DNA from: an uncultured Ruminococcus sp.
GTDB taxonomy: Bacteria > Bacillota > Clostridia > Oscillospirales > CAG-272
Direction: 5' to 3'
DNA: 10,225 nt
NCBI GenBank assembly: GCA_902803255.1
Contig: CADCPG010000049.1
Location: 1-10,225, forward strand
Within the stretch, counting starts at the first letter, position 1; every line of letters begins with the position of its first letter. Below, piece after piece: positions 1 to 6,750 of this stretch. The notes under the pieces are model-generated. The model ran no database searches. It was not told the origin of the DNA and was given only the letters and a program-made list of their open reading frames with translations. The translations under genes and the position numbers were made by a program.

Positions 1-489
1 ATAAAGCACATTGCCGGAGGCACCTTCACGACGCGGGAGGGGCTGTATTTTGCAGACCTCGGGAACGATGTCCTGTCGGTCGGGAATCAGGCGTTCGCCT
101 TCTGCTCCGACCTGCGGCTCGTTCGCGGACCGTCGGTAGTCGAGATCGGAAAATACGCTTTCAGCTACTGCGGGGAACTTAAGTCGTTCGAACTGCCCTC
201 CCTCCGCCTGTCGGGGGAATACGCCGTGGCCGACTGCCACACGCTAAGGTATTTCGGATGTTCCGGAAAGGTTACCGAACTCGGGAGCTCCATACTTATG
301 AACTGCCAGAACCTGCGGCTGTTCAGAGTACCCGAAGGAATAGAAAAGCTCCACGCGAGCTGCTTCGACAGCTGCATGCCGTTCATCCTCTTATCCCCCT
401 TCGATAAAGCGGAACTTCTTTCACGCTCGGTCGAGGACGGCGACATGTACATATCCGACATGCTCATCATTCCCGGTTACGGAGGTTGA
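1..489 (+). CDS. Leucine-rich repeat (BspA/LRR_5-type) protein, C-terminal part
   Basis: This is the 3' end of a gene whose start lies outside the window; the frame is open from base 1 to the TGA at 487-489, giving about 162 residues. Repeated units of roughly 22-24 residues are visible, with motifs such as NQAFAFCSDLRLV, KYAFSYCGELKSF and ILMNCQNLRLF. This is the pattern of BspA-like (LRR_5) repeats, which form a curved solenoid used for protein-protein or surface interactions. The last ~40 residues lose the repeat pattern and end in PGYGG, with no LPXTG anchor or transmembrane segment in the visible part. It ends 8 nt before the ATG of the first SPFH gene and carries that gene's GGAGG ribosome binding site in its last codons, so the two are probably co-transcribed. 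Whether it is exported or cytoplasmic cannot be judged because the N-terminus is missing. The family call is confident; the role is unknown. Confidence 0.8.
   Translation: MKHIAGGTFTTREGLYFADLGNDVLSVGNQAFAFCSDLRLVRGPSVVEIGKYAFSYCGELKSFELPSLRLSGEYAVADCHTLRYFGCSGKVTELGSSILMNCQNLRLFRVPEGIEKLHASCFDSCMPFILLSPFDKAELLSRSVEDGDMYISDMLIIPGYGG
481..485 (+). promoter_or_regulatory. Ribosome binding site deciding the start of the first SPFH gene
   Basis: GGAGG lies in the last two sense codons of the LRR gene. The in-frame TTG at 486 follows it with no spacer and so cannot be served by it. The ATG at 498 is 12 nt downstream, which is long but workable, and is the better start. Confidence 0.55.
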
Positions 490-497
490 CCGAACAT

Positions 498-2165
498 ATG
501 ATAAATCCTCTGAAACACTCCAACGCGAGGAGGTCGGCGCTCTTCGGGGCCGCCGCCGCCGTGCTTTGCGCCGGCCTTGCCCTGATCCCGTACTTCCTCA
601 CCTTCTTCGCGCCGTTTGCTCTGCTCTCAGCGGTCCTGCTCGTGACTCCGGTTTTCGTGATCCCGGTGATATTCCTCGACCCGGAAGGCAGCGGGAAGCG
701 CGGAACAGCCGTCGCGGCATCGTTATCCGGAGCACTCGCCGCAGGCCTCGTCTTCTTCTTTACAGTCATGCTGCGGAGGAAGACGTCGCTGTACAGGATG
801 ACCTGGCCGGCCCTCCTGATCATCGCAGGGATCTTTGTGATACTGCTCGTAGCCGACAGACTGTGCAAACACACTCCGTCGGATGATCAGGCAGACTCGG
901 CGCTCACGGCGACGGTGCGCTCCGGCTTCGCCGCCGGCAGGCTCGCGTCGCTGCTGCTCCAGCCCTTTGCCGTCCTGCGGCTGCTCGGGTTCTACGACCC
1001 GCTGACGCTGCTCGACGTCGCGATGGCGGTCATATTCTTCTACTGCGCGGCCTTCTCTCTCGTCGCTGCGGCTGCAAGGCTAATACGCAGAGAGTACAGA
1101 ACGCGTCCCGATATGTCGGTCCCTGTGCCGTTCTCGGGCTGCGGAGACATCGGCGTGATCGGATATCTCGAGAAGAACACCGGCATCACGATGAGGAGCC
1201 TGTGGAGCATAAAAATGATCCGGAGGACGCTCCCGATAGCGCTTACGGCGCTTGTAGCCGTATTCTGGTTCGCCACCGGACTCCACGAGGTCAAGCCGTA
1301 CGAAAGAGGCGCGCTGTACCGGTTCGGGAAGCTCTCCGACCGGGTCCTCGAGCCGGGTCTTAGCATCACGCTTCCCTACCCCTTCGACAAGGTCGAAAAG
1401 TACGAGACCGAAACGGTGAAGGAACTGACCGTCGGTTATATCAGCAAAGTCGAGACCGACGTCATCTGGACCGAGGCTCACGGCGGCGAGGAGTTCAAGC
1501 TGCTGGTCGGCGGAGGGAACGAGCTGGTCTCGGTGAACCTCAGGATAGAATACCGCATCTCCGATCTGCTCTCATACATAAGGTGCTGCTCATCGCCCGA
1601 CAAGCTGCTCGAAGCCGCGGCCTACGAGCTCGTCACGAAGGATATAATCTCGACCGACCTCGAAACGCTGCTGTCGATCGACAGGCAGGAGTTCTCCGAG
1701 ACTTTCGTAAGGCAGCTGCGCGAGAAGACCGGTTCCTACGGAACATCCGTCGCGGGAGGGGGAGGCGGATGCACGGGCACCGGCCTTGAGATCGTGTCGG
1801 TGGTGCTCGAGAGCATACACCCGCCTGTCAACGTCGCGGCGAAATATCAGGAACTCATTTCGGCCGGCATCGACGCCGGAAAGAAGATGCTGCAGGCCGA
1901 AGGCTACGCGAAAAAGACGGTGGCCGAAGCCGAAGCTCTCCGCGACTCGACCGTAAACAGGGCTACCGCCGACGGCTACTCAAAGATCGCCGACGCCAGG
2001 GCATCGGTTTCGGAGTTCATGGCCGGAGTCGAGGCCGACAGCAGATACAGCGACTCCTACCGCAACTACAAATATCTCTCCGCTCTGACGGAGGCATACA
2101 GACGGTCGAGGCTGATCCTCGTCGGAGAGGGCATCGACAGCGCCAGGATCTGGCTTGGAGAATGA
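498..2165 (+). CDS. Polytopic HflK-like SPFH/Band-7 membrane protein
   Basis: The protein has 555 residues from the ATG at 498 (a TTG at 486 would add four). Two parts are visible. Residues 1-200 are hydrophobic, with about five predicted membrane segments (near 12-30, 33-59, 72-92, 103-120 and 170-195). A further membrane helix at about 243-260 leads straight into an SPFH domain (about 262-460) that starts HEVKPYERGALYRFGK and continues with EPGLSITLPYPFDKV. The motif NELVSVNLRIEYRISD matches the HflK-type segment (E-N-I-V-x-V-x-x-x-x-Y-R-I), and ESIHPPVNVAAKYQ is the typical HflK helix start before the Ala/Glu-rich coiled coil (about 450-515). HflK normally has one N-terminal helix and pairs with HflC to cage FtsH, so the polytopic front is unusual. 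A run of five glycines (VAGGGGGCTGTG, near 418-429) interrupts the SPFH domain. The gene is followed after 4 nt by an HflC-like gene. The SPFH assignment is sure; a proteolysis or membrane-organising role is inferred. Confidence 0.85.
   Translation: MINPLKHSNARRSALFGAAAAVLCAGLALIPYFLTFFAPFALLSAVLLVTPVFVIPVIFLDPEGSGKRGTAVAASLSGALAAGLVFFFTVMLRRKTSLYRMTWPALLIIAGIFVILLVADRLCKHTPSDDQADSALTATVRSGFAAGRLASLLLQPFAVLRLLGFYDPLTLLDVAMAVIFFYCAAFSLVAAAARLIRREYRTRPDMSVPVPFSGCGDIGVIGYLEKNTGITMRSLWSIKMIRRTLPIALTALVAVFWFATGLHEVKPYERGALYRFGKLSDRVLEPGLSITLPYPFDKVEKYETETVKELTVGYISKVETDVIWTEAHGGEEFKLLVGGGNELVSVNLRIEYRISDLLSYIRCCSSPDKLLEAAAYELVTKDIISTDLETLLSIDRQEFSETFVRQLREKTGSYGTSVAGGGGGCTGTGLEIVSVVLESIHPPVNVAAKYQELISAGIDAGKKMLQAEGYAKKTVAEAEALRDSTVNRATADGYSKIADARASVSEFMAGVEADSRYSDSYRNYKYLSALTEAYRRSRLILVGEGIDSARIWLGE
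2157..2160 (+). promoter_or_regulatory. Ribosome binding site for the HflC-like gene
   Basis: GGAG lies inside the last codons of the preceding gene, 9 nt before ATG 2170. This spacing favours ATG 2170 over the in-frame TTG at 2155, which lies upstream of the site. Confidence 0.6.
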
Positions 2166-2169
2166 CATA

Positions 2170-3366
2170 ATGAGCATGAACGAATACGATAACGAAAAAG
2201 AAAAAGATATGACTGAAAACGCAACTGCCGGTGAAAATGCAGCCGTGAATGAAAACACCGCCGCCGTCGCCCCCCGGGCAGGAAAAAGCAGAGGCGGGCG
2301 GATCTCCAGGATCATACTCGCGGCGGTCATCCTCGTATTCATAGTCTGGTTCGGATTCACCTTCAGGCTCCGCGAGGGCAGCTGCGCGATCGTGCTGAGG
2401 TTCGGAGCGCCCCGCTCGCAGGTCACCGAGGCCGGCATCCACATGCGTCTTCCCTGGCCCTTCGAGACGGTCACTGACTACGACAGCCGCCTGCAGTACC
2501 TCGAGACGGCCTATCTGGAGACGATAACAGGCGACAAACGCAACATTATCATTCAGCCGTACATCATCTGGAGGATCGAAGACCCTCTGCTCTATCACAA
2601 CAGCGTCGGAGCTTCGGGCAATATCGATTCATACATAAGAGATCAGGTGTTCAGCGCTACCAACAGCATACTCGGCGGGTACGATCTCTCGAACATCGTA
2701 TCGCTCGAATCAGAGTCGATAAAGACCGAGGAGATACAGCAGGCGATAACTGATACCGTCGCGGCAAAATGCCGCGCCAATTACGGTATCGAGGTGCTGA
2801 ACGTCAGGATCCTGCGCCTGTCGCTCCCCGACACCAACCTCCAGAGCGTATTCGACCAGATGACGGCCGAACGCCAGAAGGACATCGACACCATTCTCGC
2901 CAACGCCGACCGCGACGCAAACAGGATCATGACCGAGGCCGACGCCCAAGCCGCCTCGATCATCGCCGACGGCACCACGAAGGCGGCCGAGATAAAGGCG
3001 GCCGCAGAGGCGGAGGTGGCGTCGATCTACGCCGCGGCGCAGGACGCGAACCTCGAACTCTACACCTTCCTTCGCAGGCTCGACACCGCGGTTTCGTCGG
3101 TCGGTGACAGCACCGTGCTGATAGTCGACACCGACACCTACCCCTTCACCGTGCTCCGCGACTACTCGGACATGCTCTCGGGCGACGGCGACGCCGGCAA
3201 CAGGACCGTGCTGAAAGACCTTACATACATCCTCTCCCAGCTCCCGGAGAAAGACGCCGAGGCGCTGAGCAATGCCATATACAAGCTCATCGAGAATGCC
3301 TCGGCCGGGACGCTCCCCGAGGCTCCCGCTGCGGGGCAGGAGGCGGAAGGAACGGCGCAGTCATGA
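2170..3366 (+). CDS. hflC-like: HflC-like SPFH/Band-7 protein (FtsH modulator family)
   Basis: The protein has 398 residues. An acidic, Asn/Glu-rich cytoplasmic leader (1-44) precedes one membrane helix (about 45-64) and then a classical SPFH domain opening with FRLREGSCAIVLRFGAP. HflC hallmarks are clear: IIQPYIIWRIEDPLLYHNSV (the 'x-x-W-R-I-x-D-P-x-x-Y' block), MTAERQKDIDTILANADRDA, a long Ala/Glu/Ile-rich coiled coil (about 230-290), and the closing ELYTFLRRLDTAVSSVGDST...VLIVDTDTYPF segment. Residues 335-398 are a tail rich in Ala, Glu and Pro. In known systems HflC alternates with HflK in a 24-subunit periplasm-facing cage around FtsH; here it lies between two HflK-like genes. Its stop codon overlaps the next start (ATGA), which implies translational coupling. 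The long leader before the helix is longer than in typical HflC and is unexplained. Confidence 0.88.
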   Translation: MSMNEYDNEKEKDMTENATAGENAAVNENTAAVAPRAGKSRGGRISRIILAAVILVFIVWFGFTFRLREGSCAIVLRFGAPRSQVTEAGIHMRLPWPFETVTDYDSRLQYLETAYLETITGDKRNIIIQPYIIWRIEDPLLYHNSVGASGNIDSYIRDQVFSATNSILGGYDLSNIVSLESESIKTEEIQQAITDTVAAKCRANYGIEVLNVRILRLSLPDTNLQSVFDQMTAERQKDIDTILANADRDANRIMTEADAQAASIIADGTTKAAEIKAAAEAEVASIYAAAQDANLELYTFLRRLDTAVSSVGDSTVLIVDTDTYPFTVLRDYSDMLSGDGDAGNRTVLKDLTYILSQLPEKDAEALSNAIYKLIENASAGTLPEAPAAGQEAEGTAQS

Positions 3367-4361
3367 AAATGAGAGATCTGAAGAAGGCCGCGCCCGGAGG
3401 CGGGACCGACAGGTCGGCCGCGGCGTCCGACATTATATCGTCGCTCACCGTCTGGTTCGCAGTGCTCGCCGCTGTCGTGCTGCTCGTCATCGCGCTCTCG
3501 GGGATCCGCATCGTAAAGAGCGGCGAAGTGGCGCTGGTGCTCCGCTTCGGGAAGCTGTGCGGAACCACTCCCGAGGAGCAGATACACGAGCCGGGGCTGC
3601 TGCTTGCATTTCCGTACATCATCGACGAGGTGGTGACTGTGCCGGTCGGGAGCGTTATGAAGCTCGATGTCACCACGCACTACACCCCGACGCACATGAC
3701 CGGCTACTCGCACAACGGATACGTAATCACGGGCGACCGCAACCTGATCATAATCTCCGCCTCGGTGCAGTACGTCATATCCGATCCCGTGGCTTACACG
3801 CTGAACATAGACGACGGGACGAAGCTCGTCACGGCGTCGGTCAGCAGCGCGATGTCCGGAGCCGCCGCTCCGATGTCGGCGGAGGAGCTCCTCACCTCGG
3901 GCAAACTGCGCTATTCCGATGAAGTCCTTCGCGGAGCGCAGGAACTGATCGACGGCGCCGGAGCCGGCATCACGCTGAAATCGGTCGAGTTGACTTCGGT
4001 CAGCATGCCGTTCGAGGTCAAGGACATGTACGACGCCGTCAACTCCGCCAAGGTCTCTGCCGCGACGAAACTCGAGAACGCCGCGCTCTACAGAGGGAGC
4101 CTGATCCCGTCCGCCGAGGCAAAGGCCGACACGCTGGTATCGGCAGCCTCGGCTGAAAAGGCGGCTGCGGTAGCCGCGGCAAACTCTTACCTCTCTGAGT
4201 TTTACGGAGTGCTCGACGAATACGGAACAAATCCGGAAAAGGTGAGGACCCGCATATACAATGAAAAGATCGCGGCCATGATCGGCGCGATCGGGACCGT
4301 GAAGATCACCGACGGCGATTCCGACTCGAGGATCGTGATCGGCGGAAAGACCGGCGGCTGA
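3363..4361 (+). CDS. hflK-like: Second HflK-like SPFH/Band-7 membrane protein
   Basis: The protein has 332 residues. A basic leader (MKMRDLKKAAPGGG) is followed by one membrane helix (about 26-47) and an SPFH domain that begins IVKSGEVALVLRFGKL. HEPGLLLAFPYIIDEV and the block VITGDRNLIIISASVQYVIS correspond to the HflK consensus (L-T-G-D-x-N-[IL]-[IV] ... V-Q-Y-x-I). An Ala-rich coiled coil (about 225-275) follows, then a short tail with YLSEFYGVLDEYGTNPEKV and a polar C-terminus ending GGKTGG. An AAGGA sequence 11 nt upstream of the ATG lies within the end of the HflC-like gene, and the start overlaps that gene's stop by 4 nt. With the 498-2165 gene this makes two different HflK-type subunits plus one HflC-type subunit, which suggests a hetero-oligomeric membrane cage. 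The family is certain; the partner is inferred only from the neighbouring metal ATPase. Confidence 0.85.
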   Translation: MKMRDLKKAAPGGGTDRSAAASDIISSLTVWFAVLAAVVLLVIALSGIRIVKSGEVALVLRFGKLCGTTPEEQIHEPGLLLAFPYIIDEVVTVPVGSVMKLDVTTHYTPTHMTGYSHNGYVITGDRNLIIISASVQYVISDPVAYTLNIDDGTKLVTASVSSAMSGAAAPMSAEELLTSGKLRYSDEVLRGAQELIDGAGAGITLKSVELTSVSMPFEVKDMYDAVNSAKVSAATKLENAALYRGSLIPSAEAKADTLVSAASAEKAAAVAAANSYLSEFYGVLDEYGTNPEKVRTRIYNEKIAAMIGAIGTVKITDGDSDSRIVIGGKTGG

Positions 4362-4409
4362 TCAGGAATGACGGCAGTCTGACCGGCACAGAAACGGACA
4401 TACAGGACA
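4362..4409 (+). other. Short gap between third SPFH gene and metal ATPase gene
   Basis: This 48-nt spacer shows no hairpin plus T-run and no convincing promoter, so read-through from the SPFH genes into the ATPase gene is the simplest reading. Confidence 0.4.
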
Positions 4410-6371
4410 ATGGAAAACATAGATCACATGGCTAAGAACAGCCTCGACGCCCTTGCGAGGGACAACCTCTCGCCCGAAGGCAGAAGAAGCATGACGGTGG
4501 ACATCGTGACCGGCTCCGCGGGGCTCGTCGCGCTGGCAGCCGGGCTTCTGCTGGGGAGGCTCTTCCCCGGGCGCGAGGGGATCGTCGCGCTGATATATAC
4601 CGTCGGGATCGTCATAGAACTCATTCCCATATACGCCGTGGCGGTAAAGGGGATATTCGGAAAGAACCTGACGAACTCGATGGAGATACTGGTGGCCATA
4701 GCGGTAACGGCATGCTATTTCTCGGGATCGCTCATAACAGGCCTGCTCATCCCCGTCATCCTCAACGCGGCACACATACTCGAGGAGCGCAGCATAATGG
4801 GCGGTCGCGAGGCGATAGACGGCCTGCGGAGGATGCGCCAGACGAGCGCGCGGCTTATCACCGGCGACGGGGCGCAGGGGCAGGAAACGTCGGTCACGGT
4901 GGACGCATCGGTCCTCGAGCCCGGGCAGCGTCTGCTGATACTCCCGGGCGACGGCTTCCCCACCGACTGCGAGATCGTGTCGGGAAACTCTAACATCGAC
5001 CAGAAATCCCTCACAGGAGAGGCCGAGCCGGTATTCGCCGGCCCCGGCGACCCGGTGTACGCAGGCACCGTCAACCTCGACGGCAGACTTACCGTCGAGG
5101 TGAAGAAGAAATACTCAGACAGCTCGTTCTCGAATATCATAAAACTGCTCGAGCAGTCCGAAAAGCTCGACATTCCCGAATCGCGTCTCATCGACCGGTT
5201 CATGCACTATTACATCCCGTTCGTGCTGGCGATCGCCGCCGCGGTCGCGCTGGTGAATTCCGACATATCTAGGGCGATAGCGATTCTCGTCGTGTCCTGC
5301 CCGTGCGGACAGATGCTCGTCAGTTCGGCCCCGATGGTCGCCGCCCTGTCTTCCGCAACAAAGCGCGGCATCCTCATCAAAAACTCGAAGTTCATCGAGA
5401 AGATGTCGAAAGTCGACGCGGTGGTCTTCGACAAGACCGGCACGCTGACGGTCGGCGAGATGACCCTCACCGGAATCTATCCGGCCGAAGGTGCCGGCAG
5501 AGGCGAGCTCCTCGCCTGCGCCGGAGCGCTGTCGGCCGGCTCGGCGCATCCCGTATCGAGGGCGGTGTCGAACTGGCTCTCCGAACACGGCGAAGACGCT
5601 GACGTCCGTGACGCCGTTCCTGAGCCGGCGATCGCACAGATCAGAGAGATCCCGGGATGCGGCACGGAGGGGACCGACGGAGACGGGGTCCGCGTGATGT
5701 TCGGCAAACGGGCATGGTTCGACAGCGAATGCCCCGGCAGGATACCTCCGGAATTCGCTGAAGATGCCGAAGGCTCTCTCAGTTTCGTATGCCGCGGCGA
5801 CCGCTTTCTCGGCGCGCTGAGCTTCGGCGACACCCCCAGAGAGGACGCCGCGGAAGCCGTCGCCAGACTTAAGGAACTCGGCATCACCGATACCGTCATG
5901 CTCACCGGCGACAGAGAATCGACGGGAAGGCCCGTCCTGGCCGCCTCAGGCGTCGACAGGGCTTTCTACGGCCTTATGCCCTCGGACAAGCTTTCGCGCC
6001 TTGAGGAGCTCCGCAGGTCCGGCAGGAGCGTCATAGCCGTCGGCGACGGCATCAACGACGCTCTCATCCTGCGCGACGCCGACATAGGCATCGCGATGGG
6101 CGCCATGGGATCCGATCTCGCGATCCAGTCCGCCGACATCGCGCTGATGAACAACCGCCTGTCCAATATACCCTTCACCCTCGAGCTTGCCGGAAGGACG
6201 AAGAAGATCATCTACCAGAACCTTATCCTCTCGATGCTCGTGAGCGCGGTGATGATAATACTCTCCTCTTTCGGTGTGATTAGCTCGGTGACCGGAGCCG
6301 TGCTGCATAACGTCGGCGCCTTCTCGGTGCTGATAAACAGCTCGCGACTCCTTTCGGACAGAAACAAATAG
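4410..6371 (+). CDS. P1B-type heavy-metal translocating ATPase
   Basis: A 653-residue integral membrane pump expected to move a transition-metal ion across the cytoplasmic membrane using ATP. Core motifs are intact: actuator loop LTGEAEP (201-207), the membrane metal-binding motif CPC (297-299) in SCPCGQM, phosphorylation loop DKTGTLT with Asp341, the P1B-specific SAHP (His380-Pro381), MLTGD (497-501) and hinge GDGINDA (545-551). Hydrophobic stretches near 30-52, 58-83, 91-123, 266-285, 288-312, 601-623 and 625-645 fit the eight-helix P1B layout. There is no N-terminal CXXC metal-binding domain. The last helix carries VLHNVGAFSVLINSSRLL; an LHN at this place recalls the CtpC-like (Mn/Zn) subgroup more than CopA (Cu) or ZntA (which has an Asp), but this is from memory. 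The actuator reads TGEA instead of the common TGES. A weak AGGA lies only 2 nt before ATG 4410; ATG 4428 is an alternative start. It follows the third SPFH gene by 48 nt with no terminator between. Substrate and direction (probably efflux) are inferred. Confidence 0.92.
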   Translation: MENIDHMAKNSLDALARDNLSPEGRRSMTVDIVTGSAGLVALAAGLLLGRLFPGREGIVALIYTVGIVIELIPIYAVAVKGIFGKNLTNSMEILVAIAVTACYFSGSLITGLLIPVILNAAHILEERSIMGGREAIDGLRRMRQTSARLITGDGAQGQETSVTVDASVLEPGQRLLILPGDGFPTDCEIVSGNSNIDQKSLTGEAEPVFAGPGDPVYAGTVNLDGRLTVEVKKKYSDSSFSNIIKLLEQSEKLDIPESRLIDRFMHYYIPFVLAIAAAVALVNSDISRAIAILVVSCPCGQMLVSSAPMVAALSSATKRGILIKNSKFIEKMSKVDAVVFDKTGTLTVGEMTLTGIYPAEGAGRGELLACAGALSAGSAHPVSRAVSNWLSEHGEDADVRDAVPEPAIAQIREIPGCGTEGTDGDGVRVMFGKRAWFDSECPGRIPPEFAEDAEGSLSFVCRGDRFLGALSFGDTPREDAAEAVARLKELGITDTVMLTGDRESTGRPVLAASGVDRAFYGLMPSDKLSRLEELRRSGRSVIAVGDGINDALILRDADIGIAMGAMGSDLAIQSADIALMNNRLSNIPFTLELAGRTKKIIYQNLILSMLVSAVMIILSSFGVISSVTGAVLHNVGAFSVLINSSRLLSDRNK

Positions 6372-6397
6372 ACCGCCGTTATAGTTCAGCGACCTGC

Positions 6398-6554
6398 ACC
6401 GGGCAGACGCTCACCGTTATTTGAGTTTCCGTCCCCGTATACCTCAATTCGTTCCGTTCGTCACGCAAACCGCGGGTCAAAGAACGGTTCAAACAATAAT
6501 GAAAGGACTCGTACCGGCCCGGATATCGAAATATCCAGCCAGTGCGAGTCTTTT
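6398..6554 (+). repeat. Left copy of an intergenic direct repeat with hairpin
   Basis: Three blocks match the region after the sigma gene in the same order and orientation. Block A (6415-6433) matches 9999-10017 at 15 of 19 positions. Block B (6455-6479) matches 10039-10063 at 21 of 25. The hairpin (6502-6554) corresponds to 10162-10214. Blocks A and B start exactly 40 nt apart in both copies. The element contains no ORF and no transposase. Confidence 0.6.
6502..6554 (+). terminator. Probable Rho-independent (possibly bidirectional) terminator hairpin
   Basis: A 13-bp outer stem (6502-6514 with 6542-6554, two G-U pairs) begins with AAA and ends with TTTT, as in bidirectional terminators. An inner perfect 6-bp stem GGATAT/ATATCC (6521-6526 with 6531-6536) closes a CGAA tetraloop. 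It lies about 130 nt after the stop of the ATPase gene. The T-run is short, so a structured RNA end or another role is possible. Confidence 0.6.
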
Positions 6555-6643
6555 GTCAGCAATGGAATAAAACAGGTTGCGTTCATCCTTGCAATTTCGA
6601 TTCAGATAAACCACACTGTCATGAAAAAAACACATTCTGTTTC

Positions 6644-6671
6644 CAACCTTTTTAATACTATTTGTGTCTGT
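6644..6671 (+). promoter_or_regulatory. Candidate ECF-sigma promoter of the sigma-factor gene
   Basis: CAACCTTTTT (from 6644) resembles the AAC-centred -35 element of ECF promoters followed by a T-run. TGTCTGT (6665-6671) sits 17 nt after AAC, where a CGTC-type -10 element is expected. It lies about 80 nt before the preferred start of an ECF sigma gene, so it could be an autoregulated promoter. The -10 match is imperfect (TGTC rather than CGTC). Confidence 0.45.
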
Positions 6672-6736
6672 ATGACAGATGCATCGAAACTCAGGCAGAT
6701 CTGAACAGCTGTTTTTTCACCTGAACAGATCATTTC

Positions 6737-6746
6737 GGGAAAGGGA
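6737..6746 (+). promoter_or_regulatory. Ribosome binding site setting the sigma gene start at 6751
   Basis: GGGAAAGGGA is purine-rich and ends 4 nt before ATG 6751; its first GGGA is 10 nt away. The in-frame ATG at 6679 has no comparable site and lies within about 10 nt of the proposed -10 element. Confidence 0.6.
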
Positions 6747-6750
6747 AAAA

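Larger units (their letters stand above)
6372..6678. other. Intergenic region between the ATPase and sigma-factor genes
   Basis: About 300 bases without a supportable gene. It holds the left copy of the direct repeat (about 6398-6554), which includes the probable terminator hairpin, then an AT-richer stretch without obvious structure (6555-6640), and the candidate ECF promoter (6644-6671). Confidence 0.7.

Noticed and set aside
486..497. TTG at 486 as start of the first SPFH gene
   Set aside because: It touches the GGAGG directly with no spacer; ATG 498 in the same frame is better placed.
467..874. Minus-strand open frames across the SPFH and ATPase genes
   Set aside because: GC-rich coding DNA gives long shadow frames; none shows family motifs or a ribosome binding site, while the sense frames do.
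4410..6371. Reading the P-type ATPase as KdpB (potassium) or a Ca/Mg pump
   Set aside because: The CPC membrane motif and the HP dipeptide are specific to P1B metal pumps, and no kdpA or kdpC is nearby.
6679..6750. ATG at 6679 as start of the sigma-factor gene, adding 24 residues
   Set aside because: It has no ribosome binding site, lies beside the proposed promoter, and the added residues do not belong to the sigma domain, which begins at MSYRYLNDE.
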